Assembly (NCBI GenBank): GCA_947499505.1
Contig: CANMOQ010000001.1
Location: 664,037-728,036, forward strand
From: an uncultured Erythrobacter sp.
GTDB lineage: Bacteria > Pseudomonadota > Alphaproteobacteria > Sphingomonadales > Sphingomonadaceae
Length of the DNA stretch: 64,000 nt
Direction: 5' to 3'
Within the stretch, counting starts at the first letter, position 1. Every line of letters starts with the position of its first letter. Below the pieces are notes generated by a model. The model ran no database searches. It saw only the letters and a program-made list of their open reading frames with translations, and was not told the DNA's origin. The position numbers were made by a program, and so were the translations under genes. Below, one piece after another: positions 28,606 to 36,676 of this stretch.

Positions 28606-29469
28606 ATGCTTACCACTCTCACCAACCAGGTCGAAAGCATGGCGCAGAGTTTTGTCGCCGCTCTGCCGGCACTTGCCATTGCGCTGGTCATCATCGTCAT
28701 CACGTCGATCGTTGCGAAATTCGCGGTCAAAATCACCGACAAAATTATCGGCACCACCGATCTGCGCCCCAGCCTGCGCAATCTGATTGAAACGCTGGTG
28801 AAGCTCGGCGTGTGGGTCGTCGGCCTGATGATTGCGGCGATTGTAATGATGCCAGGCCTCACCCCGGCCAGCCTGATCGCAGGGCTTGGTATTGGTGCGG
28901 TGGCGATTGGGTTCGCGTTTCAGGATATCTTTGAGAACTTCCTCGCAGGCGTATTGATTATGGTGCGCGAGAAGATGCGCATTGGCGACATCATCAAATG
29001 CGAGGGGATTTACGGCAAGGTGGAGCATATCACTCTGCGAGAGACGCATATCCGGCAGATGTCTGGTGAACTGACCGTTGTGCCCAACTCGATCCTGTTC
29101 AAGAACCCGGTTGAGATCCTGACCGATGCGGAGCAGCGCCGTCACAGTGTCGTGATCGGCGTGTCTTACGATACCGATCTGGATCAGGCCTCTGACGTTA
29201 TTTCAAAAGCAGTGGAGGCGATTGAAGACGTCGATTCTGAAAAAGGCGTCGACGTGTTCGCGCAGGAGTTCAATTCCAGCAGCGTCGATTTCCTCGTGCG
29301 CTGGTGGTCTGGCTCAAAGCCGCGCGATGGGCGCGAGAGCAAGGACCAGGTTGTGCGCGCGATCAAACGCGGACTTGATGAAGCCGGTATCGAGATCCCG
29401 TTCCCTTACATCACGCACACTTTCAAAGAACGCGTGCCGATGGGCAAGGATGTGGGTGAAGAGGCCTGA
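28606..29469 (+). CDS. Small-conductance mechanosensitive channel (MscS family)
   Basis: A 287-residue MscS-type channel that opens under membrane tension to release solutes on osmotic downshock. Three membrane helices (about 17-40, 60-80 and 85-107) are followed by the pore and beta-domain signature GIGAVAIGFAFQDIFENFLAGVLIMVREKMRIGDII, then VEHITLRETHIRQMSGELTVVPNSILFKNPVE. The cytoplasmic cage domain ends near residue 280. Length matches minimal MscS. It appears monocistronic. Confidence 0.94.
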   Translation: MLTTLTNQVESMAQSFVAALPALAIALVIIVITSIVAKFAVKITDKIIGTTDLRPSLRNLIETLVKLGVWVVGLMIAAIVMMPGLTPASLIAGLGIGAVAIGFAFQDIFENFLAGVLIMVREKMRIGDIIKCEGIYGKVEHITLRETHIRQMSGELTVVPNSILFKNPVEILTDAEQRRHSVVIGVSYDTDLDQASDVISKAVEAIEDVDSEKGVDVFAQEFNSSSVDFLVRWWSGSKPRDGRESKDQVVRAIKRGLDEAGIEIPFPYITHTFKERVPMGKDVGEEA

Positions 29470-29574
29470 TCGGCGGCGCTGAATTGAGCGGACCGGGCGT
29501 CGCGCAATAACTCAGATTGTGGCTGTTGATCGCGGCGCTCTATGATACCCAGCGGGGATAGAGGAGACCCGCTG

Positions 29575-30489
29575 ATGCAAATTCTGTCTTATGATCCCGC
29601 CCGCTTTGCTGACCTGCCCGATTATCCCTTCGCGGAAAACTGGTGCGACATTGATCTGGGCGATGGGCATTCCGGACGGATGCATTACCTCGATGAGGGG
29701 GCGAAGGATGCCCCGCCGGTCCTGCTGTTTCATGGTGAGCCGAGTTGGAGCTATCTCTACCGTAAGATGATCCCGGTGCTCGTCGATGCGGGCTTTCGCT
29801 GCCTCGCGCCGGATCTGATCGGGTTCGGCAAGAGCGATAAGCCTGACGATATTGGCTTCTACACCTATCAGCGGCACATGGATTGGCTTGGCCAATGGCG
29901 CTCTAAGGTGGTACCCCAAACCGCCGCTCTGTTCTGCCAGGATTGGGGCGGATTGTTGGGCCTGCGCATGGTTGGCGAGGCACCGGACAGTTTTGCCTGC
30001 GTCGTGGCCAGCAACACTTTCCTGCCGATCGGCGGCACCCCCTCGCCTGCGTTTCTGGCGTGGCGCGAATTTGCCAAGGCCTCACCCGATTTCCAGATCG
30101 GCGACCTGCTCCAACGCGCCACCGCGACAGAGCGAACCGCAGCAGAAGTCGCGGCCTATGATGCGCCCTTCCCCGATGAACCAAGCAAAGCGGGCGCGAG
30201 GGCTTTCCCTCAGCTGGTCCCGGTCGAGGATGGCATGGCTGGCATCGCAGAGAACACCGCCGCATGGGAGGGGCTAAGCGCTTTCGACAAGCCGTTTCTT
30301 ACTCTGTTTGGCGAAGATGATCCGGTAACCGGCAGACTTGGCGAGGCGCTGAGCGCGCGGATCGCAGGAGCCAAGGGACAGCCGCATGCGATGCTCTCTA
30401 CCTGCGGGCATTTCTGTCAAGAGGATCGCCCAGTTGAGCTGGCGCAAGGCATGATCGACACCGCGAAAAAGGCGGGTTTTCTGATCTGA
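29575..30489 (+). CDS. Haloalkane dehalogenase, HLD-I type
   Basis: Alpha/beta-hydrolase that hydrolyses carbon-halogen bonds to an alcohol and halide. The 304-residue protein carries the complete signature: HGEPSW at 53-58 for the oxyanion hole, nucleophile Asp123 and halide-binding Trp124 in FCQDWGGL, Trp163 in FLAWREF as the second halide-binding Trp (DhlA pattern), acid Asp249 in FGEDDPVTG, and His279 in STCGHF. The Asp-His-Asp order fits subfamily I (DhlA/DhmA). ATG at 29575 has GGAG eight bases upstream. The natural substrate is unknown. It appears monocistronic and converges on tRNA-Arg. Confidence 0.88.
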   Translation: MQILSYDPARFADLPDYPFAENWCDIDLGDGHSGRMHYLDEGAKDAPPVLLFHGEPSWSYLYRKMIPVLVDAGFRCLAPDLIGFGKSDKPDDIGFYTYQRHMDWLGQWRSKVVPQTAALFCQDWGGLLGLRMVGEAPDSFACVVASNTFLPIGGTPSPAFLAWREFAKASPDFQIGDLLQRATATERTAAEVAAYDAPFPDEPSKAGARAFPQLVPVEDGMAGIAENTAAWEGLSAFDKPFLTLFGEDDPVTGRLGEALSARIAGAKGQPHAMLSTCGHFCQEDRPVELAQGMIDTAKKAGFLI

Positions 30490-30494
30490 GATGG

Positions 30495-30571
30495 TGGTGA
30501 CCCCGGCGTGATTCGAACACGCGGCCCCCAGATTAGGAATCTGGTGCTCTATCCGGCTGAGCTACGGGGCC
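30495..30571 (-). tRNA. tRNA-Arg (anticodon CCU)
   Basis: A 77-nt cloverleaf on the minus strand with encoded CCA. The acceptor arm GGCCCCG pairs with CGGGGTC; the anticodon stem CCAGA/TCTGG encloses the loop TTCCTAA, giving anticodon CCT; the T arm has GTTCGAATC. It reads AGG codons. Confidence 0.96.
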
Positions 30572-30740
30572 CCGCGAAGCCCAATAACAGGGTTTGCTAT
30601 TCGCGCAATATCGGCGCGCAGCGCCGCAAGGCCCTTGTGGCCGCCCGTAGCGGAGTCGGAGACGGCCATAGGCCACCCGATCTCTGATCGCATGAGCGAG
30701 GAAATCGCTCGCCCGGATGGGCGGGCGCAAACAAAATCGA
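30572..30740. repeat. Palindrome-rich spacer next to tRNA-Arg, possible repeat element
   Basis: 169 bp between tRNA-Arg and the DUF1178 gene, containing back-to-back inverted repeats, for example GAGCGA/TCGCTC around 30694-30710 and CGCCC/GGGCG at about 30710-30728. The base composition and hairpins suggest a REP-like element or tRNA processing spacer. It contains no convincing gene. Confidence 0.3.
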
Positions 30741-31346
30741 TCAATTCAGCTTTTCTGGTGGTGCAACCGGGAATGGCAGCGGCGCAATCGGCACGCCTTC
30801 TTCGGCCAGCGCCTTGGCCTCATCGAGGCTCGCCTGCCCGTGGATCGGGGCTTCATCACGCTCACCGTAATGCATCTCGCGGCTTTGCTCGGCGAACTTA
30901 TTGCCAACCCACGTGCTGTCCTTGAGCGCCTTTTCCTGCGCCTTTGCGAGTTTCGCGATGGCCGATTTCATCTCTGCGGTCATCGGCGTGTTGGACAGCT
31001 GCCCACCTCTGGCAGGAACCGCCGGGGTGCCAGGCGTCTTGATCAAATCTGAAGACAATTTGGCGGTGTCGCCCGCGCCAGACACGCCTGATTTCTTGTT
31101 TTCAGAGGCAGTTTGCGATGCGGCCTCAACTGCTTCCTTCACCGCCTCTGCCTTTTTCGCATCGCTGCGCGCGCTGTTGCCTTTTACCGGAACAGCCGGC
31201 GCCATGGGCGCTTTGGCGACACGCGTGGTCCCGCATTCCGGACAGGCGACATAGCCCGCCTCGCTCTGGTCGAGAAAGTCGCTGGACGAACGGAACCAGC
31301 CTTCAAAACGGTGGCCGCTTTCACAATGGAGGTCAAAGACGATCAT
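30741..31346 (-). CDS. DUF1178 family protein
   Basis: A 201-residue protein of the DUF1178 family, function unknown. The N-terminus MIVFDLHCESGHRFEGWFRS and the later CPECGTTRVAKAPMAPAV supply Cys/His ligands for a small zinc ribbon; a variable linker (about 60-130) leads to a conserved C-terminal AEMKSAIAKLAKAQEKAL and YGERDEAPIHGQASLDEAKALAEEGVPIAPLPFP. It lies 8 bp after the nitrilase gene on the same strand, following grxC, so the three are probably one operon. Confidence 0.9.
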   Translation of the reverse strand: MIVFDLHCESGHRFEGWFRSSSDFLDQSEAGYVACPECGTTRVAKAPMAPAVPVKGNSARSDAKKAEAVKEAVEAASQTASENKKSGVSGAGDTAKLSSDLIKTPGTPAVPARGGQLSNTPMTAEMKSAIAKLAKAQEKALKDSTWVGNKFAEQSREMHYGERDEAPIHGQASLDEAKALAEEGVPIAPLPFPVAPPEKLN

Positions 31347-31354
31347 GGTGCGCC

Positions 31355-32173
31355 CTATTTGGGGATTTCCCGCTTATTAGCAAGGCTGGGCAGCTGGCCG
31401 CGCACCTCTTTAATCCGCTCCAAATCAATGTCGCAAAAGCCGAGGCCCGGCCCCTCGCCGCCCATATCGAGCAGAACTTCGCCCCAGGGGTCGACCACAA
31501 GGCTGTGCCCATAGGTCTCGCGGCCATCCTCATGTTTGCCGACCTGTGCAGCGGCGATGACGAAAGCTTGCGCCTCGATCGCGCGGGCGCGCAGCAGAAC
31601 ATGCCAGTGCGCCTTGCCAGTGGGCACGGTAAAGGCGGCAGGCACCGCGATGGCGTCGCATTGGCGCTGACCCAGAGCCTCGAACAGGGCGGGAAAGCGC
31701 ATGTCATAACAGATGGTGAGGCCAAGCTTGCCCAGCGGGGTGTCAGGAACAGTGACGACATCGGTGCCCGGCTGATAGGCTGAGCTTTCGCGCCAAGTCT
31801 CGCCATTTGCGAGCTCGACATCGAACATATGGATCTTGTCGTAGGTTACGCTGGGCGCGCCGCTGGCGGGGACATAAAACGCGCAATTGGCGAATTTGCT
31901 GCCGTCGCTCGCCACGGGAATCGATCCGATAGCGAGGTCAATTTGTAGGAGCTGCGCAAGCTCACTGAGCCGCTGTGCCATCTCATCCGGCCCCGGCCCG
32001 TTAATCCACGGGGTGGCGCGCGCCCGATTGCGATCAAGCAAACCCGCCATCTCGGGCGCGAACAGCATAACAGCGCCCTGTGTGACTGCATCGTGTGCAG
32101 CTTTTTCAATGGTCGAGAAGTTGGCCTCCGGGTCGATCCCCGAAGTCATCTGCAAGACAGCAATGTTGGGCAT
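31355..32173 (-). CDS. Nitrilase-superfamily carbon-nitrogen hydrolase (Nit1-like)
   Basis: A 272-residue amidase of the nitrilase superfamily, closest in pattern to the Nit1/deaminated glutathione amidase group. The Glu-Lys-Cys triad is visible: Glu41 in LFAPEMAG, Lys113 in YDKIHMFDV and Cys155 in GLTICYDMRFP. The repair role, removing deaminated glutathione, is known for eukaryotic and E. coli relatives and fits the adjacent glutaredoxin gene. It lies 9 bp after grxC. Substrate assignment is inference. Confidence 0.88.
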   Translation of the reverse strand: MPNIAVLQMTSGIDPEANFSTIEKAAHDAVTQGAVMLFAPEMAGLLDRNRARATPWINGPGPDEMAQRLSELAQLLQIDLAIGSIPVASDGSKFANCAFYVPASGAPSVTYDKIHMFDVELANGETWRESSAYQPGTDVVTVPDTPLGKLGLTICYDMRFPALFEALGQRQCDAIAVPAAFTVPTGKAHWHVLLRARAIEAQAFVIAAAQVGKHEDGRETYGHSLVVDPWGEVLLDMGGEGPGLGFCDIDLERIKEVRGQLPSLANKREIPK

Positions 32174-32182
32174 CAGCCGCCC

Positions 32183-32446
32183 TTACCCCGCAAGCAGCGC
32201 GTCAAGCTGGCCCGAGCTTTCCAGCGCGGCCAAATCGTCAGAGCCGCCCACATGCAGATCACCGATGAAGATTTGCGGTACGGTGCGGGCATTCGGCGCG
32301 CGTTCCAGCATCTCTGCCTTCTTCGGGCCGCCCATGGTGATATCAAACTCGTTAAATTCCGCGCCCTTGTTCTTCAGCAGATTCTTGGCGCGAACGCAGA
32401 ATGGGCAGGTGAATTTGGAGTAGATATCGATATTAGGCTGGGTCAT
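32183..32446 (-). CDS. grxC: Glutaredoxin 3
   Basis: An 87-residue class I glutaredoxin that reduces disulphides using glutathione. The active site is CPFC (Cys14, Cys17) in SKFTCPFCVRAKNLL, with the cis-Pro motif TVPQIFIGDLHVGGSDDLAAL. It starts a probable grxC-nitrilase-DUF1178 operon and diverges from hsp20 over 208 bp. Confidence 0.94.
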   Translation of the reverse strand: MTQPNIDIYSKFTCPFCVRAKNLLKNKGAEFNEFDITMGGPKKAEMLERAPNARTVPQIFIGDLHVGGSDDLAALESSGQLDALLAG

Positions 32447-32510
32447 TAAAAACTCTTCTTTTCCTATTTAAGTAACTGAAAGTGCGTTCATTTTATCCGG
32501 CGCGCTGCCT

Positions 32511-32539
32511 CTTGAAAGGCACTGTATGGCACCCTAAAT
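32511..32539 (+). promoter_or_regulatory. Sigma-32 (RpoH)-type promoter for hsp20
   Basis: CTTGAAA (32511-32517) and CCCTAAAT (32532-32539) are separated by 14 bp, matching the RpoH consensus CTTGAA-N13-15-CCCCATNT closely. Transcription would start about 32547, giving a leader of about 108 nt before hsp20. Confidence 0.7.
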
Positions 32540-32541
32540 AT

Positions 32542-32657
32542 GCTGTGTCAGCACGATCCGCCAGTCTTGGGGATTATTGCTGGCGCAAATGGGTGCTGCA
32601 TTCGGCAGGCCCGCTTTGAAAATACAGATTGCTCAAACACGAGGATTTGAAATTATG
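32542..32657 (+). promoter_or_regulatory. ROSE-like RNA thermometer in the hsp20 leader
   Basis: The leader can form GCTG/CAGC (32542-32552), CGCCAG/CTGGCG (32559-32585), GGG-CTGC/GCAG-CCC (32591-32612) and a last hairpin that pairs the ribosome site with an anti-site: TTGCTC (32629-32634) faces GAGGAT (32641-32646), with the G opposite G and U-U mismatches characteristic of ROSE elements. TTGCT matches the conserved U(U/C)GCU. The site lies nine bases before ATG 32655. Confidence 0.7.
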
Positions 32658-33131
32658 TCACGTCTAGATTTTACACCTTATCGCCGGACCACCGTTGGTT
32701 TTGACCACTTGTTCGACCTGCTCGAAAGCCAGGCTCGCAGCAATTCCAGCGATAATTACCCCCCGTTTAACATCGCCCGCAACAGCGAAGACAATTACCG
32801 CATCACGCTGGCGATTGCAGGCTTCCGCCCGGAAGACATCGAGATCACCGCTCAACAAAACCTGCTGACCGTTCAGGGCAAGAAGCGCGAGGAAACCCAA
32901 GATGCGGCCGAGATGCTGCATGTTGGCATCGCCAATCGCGGGTTTGAACGCCGGTTCGAGCTCGCCGACCATGTCCGCGTAGAGCGGGCTGATCTGGCCG
33001 ATGGTCTGTTGGTGATCGATCTGGTGCGCGAAGTGCCAGAGGCGATGAAGCCGAAAAAGATTGCAGTGAACGGCGCGGCCACTCTGACCGCGGTTCCTGA
33101 CGTATCAGAGGATGACGCGAACGCGGCTTAA
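32655..33131 (+). CDS. Small heat-shock protein, Hsp20/IbpA family
   Basis: A 158-residue alpha-crystallin-type chaperone that holds unfolding proteins during heat stress. The N-terminus SRLDFTPYRRTTVGFDHLFDLL and the crystallin domain (about 35-125: PPFNIARNSEDNYRITLAIAGF, LTVQGKK, GIANRGFERRFELADHV) match the IbpA class. ATG at 32655 fits the AGGA site buried in the thermometer hairpin; the frame continues 26 codons upstream through the leader without homology. Expression is probably controlled by both RpoH and temperature-dependent translation. Confidence 0.92.
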   Translation: MSRLDFTPYRRTTVGFDHLFDLLESQARSNSSDNYPPFNIARNSEDNYRITLAIAGFRPEDIEITAQQNLLTVQGKKREETQDAAEMLHVGIANRGFERRFELADHVRVERADLADGLLVIDLVREVPEAMKPKKIAVNGAATLTAVPDVSEDDANAA

Positions 33132-33505
33132 GCCGTTCGCTTCACCAACTTACAAACTCTCTAGAAAAATGTGGGGGCGGACCGTTGAAGTCCGCCCCCG
33201 CGACATTTGCCGCCTCTAGCAAGGCTTACCGTCTGGGTCGCAGAAGACGGTGAGACTCGCGTCGAGCAGTGCACGGGCCGACAATGCGGTCCCGCTATTT
33301 GCATAAGGCGAGTTGCCCCCAACCACCTGTTGAAGCCGCTAAGCTCCTTACCGCGTCGGTAAGGGTAAACTTGCAATTGGTGCAAGGTCATTTTTGTAGG
33401 GCTTTAAGAACGCTACAAAAATAGGTTGCAGATGACGAACTGATGGCTGGCTCTAAGGCGGATCAGCTGCGAGTCGCCGCGCAAATGCATTGGCTAGGAG
33501 AGCGC
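33132..33505. other. Structured intergenic region between hsp20 and pyrG
   Basis: 374 bp with no annotated gene. It contains a terminator (33162-33199, minus strand), an 8-bp perfect hairpin CCTTACCG/CGGTAAGG (33346-33364), and a 9-bp inverted repeat TTTTTGTAG/CTACAAAAA (33391-33421). A 40-codon minus-strand open segment (33216-33338) has protein-like codon use but no good start. A small RNA or gene remnant is possible. Confidence 0.4.
33162..33199 (-). terminator. Strong hairpin terminator on the minus strand
   Basis: GGGGGCGGAC and GTCCGCCCCC (33173-33182 and 33190-33199) form a 10-bp GC-rich stem. Read on the minus strand it is followed by ACATTTTTC, a proper T-run; on the plus strand it is not. 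It would end pyrG readthrough or a minus-strand small transcript. Confidence 0.75.
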
Positions 33506-35140
33506 TTAGACGAGGCGCGATTGCTCCAGCGCGGCAGAGATAAAGCCCGCAAACAAGGGGTGCGGATCGAACGGCCGCGACTTTAGCTCTGGGTGGAATT
33601 GCACACCGACAAACCATGGGTGGTCGGGCCGCTCCACGATTTCGGGCAGCAAGCCGTCGGGCGACATGCCGGAGAACACTAGCCCCCCCTGCTCAAGCGG
33701 TTTGATATAGGCGCCATTGACCTCGTAACGGTGGCGGTGGCGTTCAGAGATTTCTTCTGCGCCGCCGTAAATGCGCGACACATGGCTGTTCGCGCCAAGC
33801 TTCGCATCATAAGCGCCCAGCCGCATGGTGCCGCCCAGATCGCCGCCATCTTCGCGGGTTTGCAGGCCCTCTTCGGTCATCCATTCGGTGATGATGCCGA
33901 CCACAGGCTCGCTGGTTTCGCCAAATTCGGTGGAGGATGCCGCATCGATACCGGCATCGCGTGCGCCTTCGACGCAGGCCATTTGCATGCCGAGGCAGAT
34001 GCCAAAGAAGGGAACGTTGCGCTCGCGGGCAAATCGCACGCTGGCAATCTTGCCCTCGCTGCCGCGCTCGCCAAAGCCGCCGGGCACCAGAATGCCGTGC
34101 AGCGGCTCCAACTTGGCGATGATTTCGTCTTCATCGCCTTCAAAGATTTCTGCGTCGATCCACTTGATGTTGACCTTGACCCGGTTGGCCATTCCGCCGT
34201 GGACCAGCGCCTCGTTAAGGCTCTTATAGGCGTCTTGCAGGCCGACATATTTGCCGATCACGCCGATTGTCACTTCGCCCTCTGGATTGAAGTAGCGGTC
34301 GGTGACATCATGCCATTGGGACAGGTCAGGCTCAGGCGCGTCAGTGATACCGAAGCCGCGCAGAACCTCGGCATCAAGGCCTTGCTCGTGATATTGCAGC
34401 GGCACAGAATAGATTGAAGGCGCATCGAGCGCCGGGATGACCGATTCCATGCGCACATTGCAGAAATTGGCGATCTTGCGCCGCTCGCTATCAGGAATGG
34501 GATGCTCTGCCCGGCAGAGCAGCACGTCAGGCTTAATGCCGAGGCTGGCGAGTTCGCGCACAGAGTGCTGCGTCGGCTTTGTCTTCAGCTCACCGGCGGC
34601 CGCGATGTAAGGGACCAGCGTCACATGCACGCTCAACGTTTGCAGCGGCTCCAGATCATTTCTGAGCTGGCGGATCGCCTCCATAAACGGCAGCGATTCG
34701 ATATCGCCCACCGTTCCGCCAATCTCGCATAGGATGAAATCGAGATCGTCCTGATCATCGAGCGCGAATTCTTTGATCGCGTCGGTCACATGCGGGATCA
34801 CCTGCACGGTAGCGCCCAAGTAGTCGCCCCGGCGTTCTTTCGTGATGATATCGCGGTAGACCCGGCCAGAGGTGATGTTGTCGCTTTGCCGCGCAGAAAC
34901 GCCGGTAAAGCGTTCATAGTGGCCAAGATCGAGGTCCGTTTCGGCCCCGTCATCGGTCACATAGACCTCGCCATGCTGATATGGGCTCATCGTGCCGGGA
35001 TCGACATTGAGATACGGATCGAACTTACGAATGCGGACCTTATACCCGCGTGCCTGTAGGAGGGCAGCAAGACTTGCTGCCATGAGACCTTTGCCGAGCG
35101 AGGAGACCACGCCGCCGGTTATGAAAATGTACCGCGCCAT
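33506..35140 (-). CDS. pyrG: CTP synthase
   Basis: Makes CTP from UTP, ATP and glutamine. The 544-residue protein begins [27 protein letters not shown] (synthetase P-loop) and has [27 protein letters not shown]. The C-terminal class I glutamine amidotransferase domain has the nucleophile Cys in [18 protein letters not shown] and the His-Glu pair in [11 protein letters not shown]. Length is standard. secG precedes it on the same strand by 104 bp. Confidence 0.97.
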   Translation of the reverse strand: MARYIFITGGVVSSLGKGLMAASLAALLQARGYKVRIRKFDPYLNVDPGTMSPYQHGEVYVTDDGAETDLDLGHYERFTGVSARQSDNITSGRVYRDIITKERRGDYLGATVQVIPHVTDAIKEFALDDQDDLDFILCEIGGTVGDIESLPFMEAIRQLRNDLEPLQTLSVHVTLVPYIAAAGELKTKPTQHSVRELASLGIKPDVLLCRAEHPIPDSERRKIANFCNVRMESVIPALDAPSIYSVPLQYHEQGLDAEVLRGFGITDAPEPDLSQWHDVTDRYFNPEGEVTIGVIGKYVGLQDAYKSLNEALVHGGMANRVKVNIKWIDAEIFEGDEDEIIAKLEPLHGILVPGGFGERGSEGKIASVRFARERNVPFFGICLGMQMACVEGARDAGIDAASSTEFGETSEPVVGIITEWMTEEGLQTREDGGDLGGTMRLGAYDAKLGANSHVSRIYGGAEEISERHRHRYEVNGAYIKPLEQGGLVFSGMSPDGLLPEIVERPDHPWFVGVQFHPELKSRPFDPHPLFAGFISAALEQSRLV

Positions 35141-35186
35141 GGGAGTTGGGGATTAAGCCTCGAAGTGGATTCGTGGCAAGCAAATT

Positions 35187-35204
35187 GCGCACTCAAAAGT
35201 GCGC
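35187..35204 (-). terminator. Small hairpin between secG and pyrG
   Basis: GCGCACT and AGTGCGC form a perfect 7-bp stem with a 4-nt loop. Read on the minus strand it is followed by AATTTG, a weak T-run, so it may be a partial terminator after secG. Confidence 0.4.
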
Positions 35205-35244
35205 CCATCCACAGCCATCACAAAATGTTACGAAATTGTCGTGC

Positions 35245-35619
35245 TTATTCAGCGGCGAGCGGGTCTTCTTCGCCGGTTGGCTCTACCGGAGCAGGTGCCG
35301 CGCCAGCTGCGCCGCCTGTGCTGAGCGGATCAGCGGCCGGAACATCGCGGTCAATCGTCGTGCTGATGTCGCTGCCGCCGGTCGCATCCACAGCCACGGC
35401 TGCAAGCGCGATAGATAGCGCAACGAATGTCACCGCTAGCCATTTGGTCGCGCGGGTCAGAAAATCTGCCGCACCGCGTGCACCCAATGCGCCGCCGGGG
35501 TTGCCGCCGCCGCCAATGCCCAGGCCGCCGCCCTCTGAACGCTGCATGAGGACCACGCCAACCAGCGCGGCGGCGACAATCGCCTGAACAACAGTGAGAA
35601 ACAGAAAAATCGACGACAT
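35245..35619 (-). CDS. secG: Preprotein translocase subunit SecG
   Basis: A 124-residue SecG, the small stimulatory subunit of SecYEG. Two membrane helices (about 3-22 and 55-72) enclose the conserved cytoplasmic loop VLMQRSEGGGLGIGGGGNPGGALGARGAADFLTRATKW. The C-terminus is an acidic Ala/Pro-rich extension usual in alphaproteobacteria. It lies 91 bp after tpiA; tpiA-secG-pyrG is a conserved order in this group. Confidence 0.94.
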   Translation of the reverse strand: MSSIFLFLTVVQAIVAAALVGVVLMQRSEGGGLGIGGGGNPGGALGARGAADFLTRATKWLAVTFVALSIALAAVAVDATGGSDISTTIDRDVPAADPLSTGGAAGAAPAPVEPTGEEDPLAAE

Positions 35620-35710
35620 GAGCTAAACAAAACCTATCTGAATGAAACCGCCATTTAGGTGCGCAGCGGCGCGCGCACAAGCCTGATTACCCGGTGAGGG
35701 GTATCGGGCC

Positions 35711-36472
35711 CTATCCCTCGACCGTATCTCCGGCGGCCAGAGCGATGTTCATAAACGTCTCTGCCGACAGGCTGGCCCCGCCGACCAGAGCGCCGCCAAC
35801 CTCTGGCGTGCCGAGGATTTCCCCAGCGTTTTCAGGATTTACTGAGCCGCCGTATAGCACACGGACTTCTGAGCCCTGCTCTTCGCCATAGGTTTCGATC
35901 AGCAGTGTGCGGATCATCGCATGCATCGCGGCAATATCATCCACGGTTGCGGTTTTACCGGTGCCAATCGCCCAGATCGGTTCGTAAGCGACGGTGACTT
36001 TTTCCCCAGCATCCTCAAGTTTCGGCAGGGACGCCTTCAACTGGCTGGCGACAAAAGTCTCTGCCTTGCCCGCCTCGCGCGTTTCCAACGCTTCGCCGCA
36101 GCAAATGATGACGCGCAGCCCGCCTTCGAGCGCAGCGTCCGCTTTTGCGCGCACCAGCTTGTTCGTTTCGCCATAACCCTGGCGGCGTTCGCTGTGGCCC
36201 AGGATCACAAACTTTGCGCCTGCGTCGGCAATCATCGGGACAGAGATATCACCCGTGTGCGCGCCATCGGGGTTGGGCGAGCAATCCTGCGCCCCGACCC
36301 AGATCTGCTCCACCTCGCGGTGAACCGCATGAATCAGCGTGTATGGCGGGGCCAATGCGACCTCCACCTTCATGTGCCGCTGAGCGGCCCGGTCTACTGC
36401 GCGAGCTTCAGAAAGCATTGCGCGCGTGCCGTTCATTTTCCAATTTCCGACGATGTAAGGCCGCTGGGCCAT
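35711..36472 (-). CDS. tpiA: Triose-phosphate isomerase
   Basis: Glycolytic enzyme interconverting dihydroxyacetone phosphate and glyceraldehyde-3-phosphate. The 253 residues include the catalytic Lys in NWKMNG near the N-terminus, His in FVILGHSERRQ, and Glu in VAYEPIWAIGTGKTA. It diverges from the PpiD-like gene over about 204 bp, which includes a GCTCCTA/TAGGAGC palindrome near 36512-36527. Confidence 0.97.
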   Translation of the reverse strand: MAQRPYIVGNWKMNGTRAMLSEARAVDRAAQRHMKVEVALAPPYTLIHAVHREVEQIWVGAQDCSPNPDGAHTGDISVPMIADAGAKFVILGHSERRQGYGETNKLVRAKADAALEGGLRVIICCGEALETREAGKAETFVASQLKASLPKLEDAGEKVTVAYEPIWAIGTGKTATVDDIAAMHAMIRTLLIETYGEEQGSEVRVLYGGSVNPENAGEILGTPEVGGALVGGASLSAETFMNIALAAGDTVEG

Positions 36473-36676
36473 ATGGTTATCCTGCGCAAATAGAAGAGGG
36501 TGTTCGAATCTCGCTCCTATCTAGGAGCTGGGGGCGGCGTCCGCTAGCCGACTAAAGTGATCTAGTCAAAACGCATCGCAGACTGTTGCCGCGAGGTCGC
36601 AGGGCGGATAAAGCCCGACCAGTATTCCGCGAACATGCGGTAATCGCCCACTAATGGCTTGGGAAATAAAGACCAG

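Noticed and set aside
33161..33391. 76-residue minus-strand open frame in the hsp20-pyrG gap
   Set aside because: Runs through the terminator hairpin, has Arg/Cys/Ser-rich shadow composition and no ribosome site.
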